A stretch of DNA of 10,189 nt from Desulfuromonadaceae bacterium (GTDB lineage: Bacteria > Desulfobacterota > Desulfuromonadia > Desulfuromonadales > Geopsychrobacteraceae), in assembly GCA_013138655.1 (NCBI GenBank), contig WTCI01000128.1:1-10189 (forward strand), written 5' to 3'. Shown one piece after another: positions 7,345 through 10,189 of the stretch. How positions within the stretch are numbered: position 1 is the first letter of the stretch; each line of letters starts with the position of its first letter. The notes beneath the pieces were generated by a model, which made no database searches, was not told the origin of the DNA, and saw nothing but the letters and a program-made list of their open reading frames with translations. A program made the position numbers and the translations under genes.

Positions 7345-7887
7345 ATGCGTATCCTACTTCATATCTGTTGTGGAAATTGTGCCATCTATCCCGTCAAGGT
7401 TTTGCGTGAGCAGAACCACCAACTGGCCGGCTATTTTTATAACCACAATATTCACCCCTACCAGGAGTTCAGCAAACGCCTGGCAACAACTCGGGAATAT
7501 GCGGAAAAAGTGCAACTTCCTGTGACTTATGACGGGGAATATCGTTTGGAAGAATTTCTTGCTGCCGTTGCGGCTGAGCCGCAGAACCGTTGCGAATATT
7601 GCTATCAATCGCGCCTGCTGGCAACCGCCAAAGAAGCACAGCGACAGGGGTTTGAAGGCTTCACGACCACCCTGCTTTATTCTCGCTATCAGAAGCATCA
7701 GGAAATTGTCGATTTCGGCCGTCAGCTGGCCAGCGAATACGGACTGTTTTTTCACTACGAAGATTTTCGCACCGGCTGGAACGAAGGAATTCGAATCTCC
7801 AAAGAAATGGGTCTCTACCGACAGCAATATTGTGGCTGTATCTATTCGGAAAAAGACCGTTACGCCCCCAGAAAGAGGTCCGGTTGA
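7345..7887 (+). CDS. queH: Epoxyqueuosine reductase QueH (DUF208/COG1636)
   Basis: QueH carries out the last step of queuosine synthesis, reducing epoxyqueuosine in the tRNA anticodon wobble position; it is the non-orthologous replacement of the cobalamin enzyme QueG. The 180-residue product has the family's cysteine pattern: HICCGNC (C8, C9, C12), RCEYCYQSRL (C83, C86) and QQYCGCIY (C163, C165), which provide the iron-sulphur cluster and nearby iron ligands. The EDFRTGWNEG stretch (139-148) and TTTLLYSRYQKH (107-118) are also family-typical. ATG 7345 is preceded by AGGA at a good distance. The next gene begins after a 103-base gap with its own candidate promoter. No other queuosine genes are in view. 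Confidence 0.94.
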   Translation: MRILLHICCGNCAIYPVKVLREQNHQLAGYFYNHNIHPYQEFSKRLATTREYAEKVQLPVTYDGEYRLEEFLAAVAAEPQNRCEYCYQSRLLATAKEAQRQGFEGFTTTLLYSRYQKHQEIVDFGRQLASEYGLFFHYEDFRTGWNEGIRISKEMGLYRQQYCGCIYSEKDRYAPRKRSG

Positions 7888-7919
7888 GTCATATCTTTTT
7901 TTCCGATTCCGAACCGAGA

Positions 7920-7947
7920 TTGAGGAAAGGCCAGAACCTGTTACAAT
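7920..7947 (+). promoter_or_regulatory. Candidate promoter for the phasin-ubiB pair
   Basis: TTGAGG (7920-7925) and TACAAT (7942-7947) are separated by 16 bases, giving a reasonable sigma-70 pair. Transcription would begin near 7954, about 36 bases upstream of the ATG at 7991, in an A/T-rich leader that ends in a near-perfect ribosome-binding site, AAAGGAGG (7978-7985). Confidence 0.45.
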
Positions 7948-7990
7948 TTTTAAGGATTTTACATTTTACTCTATATTAAAGGAGGCCGTA

Positions 7991-8296
7991 ATGCTGGAAA
8001 TCGTTGAAAAAACATTGCTGACAGGAATCGGTGCCTTGGCATTGACCCAGAAAAAAGCGGAGGAACTGATCGATGATCTCAAAAAGCGGATGAACCTCAC
8101 CGAAGAAGAAGGAAAAAAACTGCTGGAAAAACTTCAGGATGCGGCCAAAGAGAACCAGCAGAAGCTGGAAGAATTGGCCCAGGATGAGGTTAAAAAAGCC
8201 TGTGAACGCATCGGGGTTGTCACCGCAAAAGAGTTCGAAAAGCTCCAGCACAAAGTGGAACAACTTGAAAAACAGCTAAAAGCCCGGGAAAAATAA
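7991..8296 (+). CDS. Small phasin-like coiled-coil protein (COG3937 type)
   Basis: The 101-residue product is almost wholly helical and highly charged. A mildly hydrophobic N-terminal segment (IVEKTLLTGIGALALTQKKA, 4-23) is followed by amphipathic helices with KKAEELIDDLKKRM, then a C-terminal leucine-zipper-like stretch FEKLQHKVEQLEKQLKA (about 82-98). This arrangement matches the small proteins annotated as polyhydroxyalkanoate synthesis regulator phasin, which coat storage granules or act as coiled-coil partners; a PHA role here is only implied by family name, since no PHA synthase is in view. ATG 7991 is fixed by AAAGGAGG six bases upstream; a longer frame reaching back to 7529 is out-of-frame queH sequence. 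It sits 19 bases before the UbiB kinase gene, suggesting a joint role. Confidence 0.85.
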   Translation: MLEIVEKTLLTGIGALALTQKKAEELIDDLKKRMNLTEEEGKKLLEKLQDAAKENQQKLEELAQDEVKKACERIGVVTAKEFEKLQHKVEQLEKQLKAREK

Positions 8297-8315
8297 ACAG
8301 ACTGCGACAAATTAG

Positions 8316-10007
8316 ATGCTGCCACTCATGCAGATCAACCGGAATATTCGATCGCTAAAACGTTATCGTCAAGTCCTCGGAGTTCTTATTAAATACGGAT
8401 TTGGCAATATCGTGGAACAGCTCAATATCGACTATTACCTGGAATTAGGCAAGCGGATCGTTTCCCTCGGGACAGCATCCCGCGAATTGGAACGTCTTTC
8501 CCAGGCAGAACGGTTGCGATTGGCACTGGAGGAGCTTGGCCCAACCTTCATCAAACTCGGCCAATTACTTTCAACTCGTCCTGACATCGTCCCTATTGAA
8601 TACCTGGATGAGTTGAAAAAGCTCCAGGATCGGGTCCCTGCCGTCCCGGCAGAGCAGATCATGGCGCAGGTTCACATGGAATTGGGCCATCCTGTCGAAG
8701 AACTTTTCAGCAATTTTGACCAAACACCATTAGCAACTGCAAGCATCGCCCAAGTCCATCGAGGAACCCTGAAAACAGGGGAACAGGTTGTTTTTAAAAT
8801 CCGTCGTCCGGCCATCGAATCCATCATCGAAACAGATATTGATATTCTCATGGGGTTAGCCTACCTGGTTGAAAAACACTTGCCGGGTGGACATTTATAC
8901 AATCCTATCGGCCTGGTTAAAGAGTTTCGCCGAACAATTCATCGTGAGCTTGACTTTTCTCGTGAGGGCCGCACGATAGGTCGCTTTACAACTAATTTTG
9001 CCGCGGAAGAAACCGTCAGAATCCCGAAAGTTTTCTGGGAGCATACCGGACGTACCGTCCTGACACTTGAATTTATTTCCGGGATAAAAATTTCCCAACT
9101 GGACGAACTGCGAACGGCTGGCTATGACCTGAAACAGATCGCCAAAAGTGGCGCAGATGCGTTTCTCAAGCAGGTTTTTGTACATGGCTTTTTCCATGCC
9201 GACCCGCATCCCGGCAACCTTTACGTATTACCTGGCAATGTGATCTGCATCTTTGATTTCGGCATGGTTGGACGCCTGGATGATGATTTAAAGCTACAGC
9301 TGACAGAACTCCTTCTGTGCGTTCTGCGCCGGGATGTCGATCGTATCGTCTCGCAGCTTCTCTACTCCGGGGAGCTTCTCGACGAATCAAACATCAAAAA
9401 TCTAAAGCGTGATCTGACTGAATTTATCGATGATTATTACGACATCCTTTTACAGAATCTGATGGTTGGTAAACTGCTGATCGATTTTGTAGAAATTCTG
9501 ACCGAATACCGGATCAAGTTTCCATCGAACCTGATGTTATTATCTCGTGCCTTATTCGCTATGGAGGGAATAGGAAGACAGTTGGACCCGAGCTTCAACA
9601 TGGTTGAACAGTTGAAACCTTTTGCCGAGCAGATTATGAAAGATCGCTACTCTCCAAGCAGCATTGCCAAAGATGCCGCGCGAACCTTACAATCGTATCA
9701 GTCACTCGGGAAAAGTTTGCCCAAGGACATTAAGGAGTTCATCAATCGAATCAACCGCAACCAATTTAAAATTGATCTGGAACACCGTGGTCTGGAAAGG
9801 CTGATTAACGACCTGGACAAGTCTACCAACCGTATATCCTTCAGTATGGTCATCGCAGCTTTAATTATTGGCTCATCACTGATCATGCAGACCGAAAAAG
9901 GAACGTTGCTGTTCGGCTTTCCAATCCTCGGGCTACTCGGATACACAGTCGCTGGAGTTCTCGGTTTTGGATTAGCGATTGCAATCCTCCGCTCCGGAAG
10001 AATGTAA
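8316..10007 (+). CDS. ubiB: UbiB/ABC1/ADCK-family atypical kinase, membrane-anchored
   Basis: This 563-residue protein belongs to the UbiB/COQ8/ADCK atypical kinase family, whose members support quinone synthesis or lipid handling through ATPase-like activity. Visible motifs in order: the family-specific KxGQ segment KLGQLLSTRPD (80-90), the alanine-rich nucleotide loop ATASIAQVH (140-148), the lysine in VVFKIRRP (K161), ELDFSREG (211-218), the catalytic HADPHPGN (294-301) and the metal-binding DFG (314-316). Two hydrophobic segments near the C-terminus (about 507-525 and 531-559) should anchor it in the inner membrane, as in E. coli UbiB (546 residues). A second ATG at 8328 is also possible; neither start has a clear ribosome-binding site, so coupling to the phasin gene is likely. 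Desulfuromonadales mainly use menaquinone, so the quinone substrate implied by the symbol is uncertain. Confidence 0.93.
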   Translation: MLPLMQINRNIRSLKRYRQVLGVLIKYGFGNIVEQLNIDYYLELGKRIVSLGTASRELERLSQAERLRLALEELGPTFIKLGQLLSTRPDIVPIEYLDELKKLQDRVPAVPAEQIMAQVHMELGHPVEELFSNFDQTPLATASIAQVHRGTLKTGEQVVFKIRRPAIESIIETDIDILMGLAYLVEKHLPGGHLYNPIGLVKEFRRTIHRELDFSREGRTIGRFTTNFAAEETVRIPKVFWEHTGRTVLTLEFISGIKISQLDELRTAGYDLKQIAKSGADAFLKQVFVHGFFHADPHPGNLYVLPGNVICIFDFGMVGRLDDDLKLQLTELLLCVLRRDVDRIVSQLLYSGELLDESNIKNLKRDLTEFIDDYYDILLQNLMVGKLLIDFVEILTEYRIKFPSNLMLLSRALFAMEGIGRQLDPSFNMVEQLKPFAEQIMKDRYSPSSIAKDAARTLQSYQSLGKSLPKDIKEFINRINRNQFKIDLEHRGLERLINDLDKSTNRISFSMVIAALIIGSSLIMQTEKGTLLFGFPILGLLGYTVAGVLGFGLAIAILRSGRM

Positions 10008-10010
10008 CTG

Positions 10011-10036
10011 GTTCCCATCCGGAAACTCCGGATGGG
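10011..10036. repeat. Dispersed palindromic repeat, copy 2 core hairpin
   Basis: These 26 bases are identical to 1903-1928 and contain the same 10-bp stem with AAC loop (10014-10036). The copy starts three bases after the ubiB stop codon, so it would lie at the 3' end of the ubiB transcript, where a stable hairpin could protect the message or help end it. It leads directly into the inverted-repeat element that follows. Confidence 0.8.
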
Positions 10037-10044
10037 TGCGCTGC

Positions 10045-10189
10045 AAGTTTTCATAAGGGAAACGAGCAATTTTTCTCAAGGTCAAGGAAATCAAGCGGTT
10101 GCGCGGAGGCGTGGCTGTCTACGCCGCACAAGCAAACGTGCAGATTGACGCAGAGATTGTGAAAAAGGGCCGTTTCCGGATGAAAACTA
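10045..10189. mobile_element. MITE-like element with imperfect terminal inverted repeats, reaching the window edge
   Basis: The left end (10045-10075, starting AAGTTTTCAT) and the reverse complement of the right end (10189 back to 10161, starting TAGTTTTCAT) align over about 30 bases with a few mismatches and two single-base gaps; both contain GGAAACG and TTTTTC. Between them is a strong internal hairpin (10099-10131: TTGCGC, GGA bulge, GGCGT pairing with ACGCC and GCACAA). The right end also matches the first 18 bases of repeat copy 1 at 16 of 18 positions in inverted orientation. The plus frame from 10057 stays open for 44 codons to the edge but has no ATG or ribosome-binding site, so I do not call a gene. 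No transposase is present; a non-autonomous element or structured repeat is the best reading. Confidence 0.55.

Noticed and set aside
7848..7902. Inverted CGGAAAAAGA / TCTTTTTTTCCG around the end of queH as a terminator
   Set aside because: The arms are A/T-rich and separated by more than 30 bases, with no compact stem before the T-run; not convincing as an intrinsic terminator.
1..10189. CRISPR arrays, tRNA or rRNA genes, prophage or toxin-antitoxin modules
   Set aside because: No regularly spaced repeats, no recognisable RNA gene signatures and no phage or toxin-antitoxin proteins were seen in either strand.

Overview
The window reads as a chromosomal stretch from a Desulfuromonadales/Geobacterales-like bacterium (formerly Deltaproteobacteria) of moderate GC. 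This rests on the gene content and order: yebC-ruvC-ruvA-ruvB, a QueH-type epoxyqueuosine reductase, a COG3937-type small phasin next to a UbiB/ABC1 kinase, and a cytidylate-kinase-like protein fused to a BON domain. It is an inference from family knowledge; no rRNA or tRNA is present to fix the taxonomy.

Layout. At the left edge (1-633, minus strand) is the N-terminal half of a MidA/NDUFAF7-type SAM-dependent methyltransferase that runs off the window, with a good sigma-70-like promoter at 672-700. A 348-bp divergent intergenic region (634-981) follows, holding that promoter, an A/T inverted repeat and a 14-bp direct repeat. Then come, all on the plus strand: the cytidylate-kinase-like/BON protein (982-1809) with a probable intrinsic terminator; a short repeat element whose tail runs into the yebC ribosome-binding site; yebC (1981-2727); ruvC (2808-3326), ruvA (3323-3922) and ruvB (3932-4957); a 768-residue uncharacterised protein (4969-7275); queH (7345-7887); a small phasin-like coiled-coil protein (7991-8296); and a UbiB/ABC1 kinase (8316-10007). 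The right end (10011-10189) holds a second copy of the repeat followed by a MITE-like inverted-repeat structure that reaches the window edge.

How the genes work together. RuvA and RuvB form the Holliday-junction branch-migration motor and RuvC is the resolvase. YebC, commonly found beside ruvC, is a TACO1-family translation factor/regulator. The 768-residue gene starts 11 bp after ruvB and probably shares its transcript. Parts of it resemble a restriction-nuclease-like N-terminus followed by an N6-adenine-methylase-like core with both catalytic signatures eroded, which would make it a non-catalytic protein of unknown role. QueH acts in tRNA queuosine synthesis. The phasin-like protein and UbiB kinase sit 19 bp apart and look like a two-gene unit behind their own promoter.

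Most of the window is ordinary housekeeping sequence. The parts most worth a second look are the large protein downstream of ruvB and the repeat family: a 26-bp hairpin core present in two identical copies 8.1 kb apart, one of which is built into the yebC leader.
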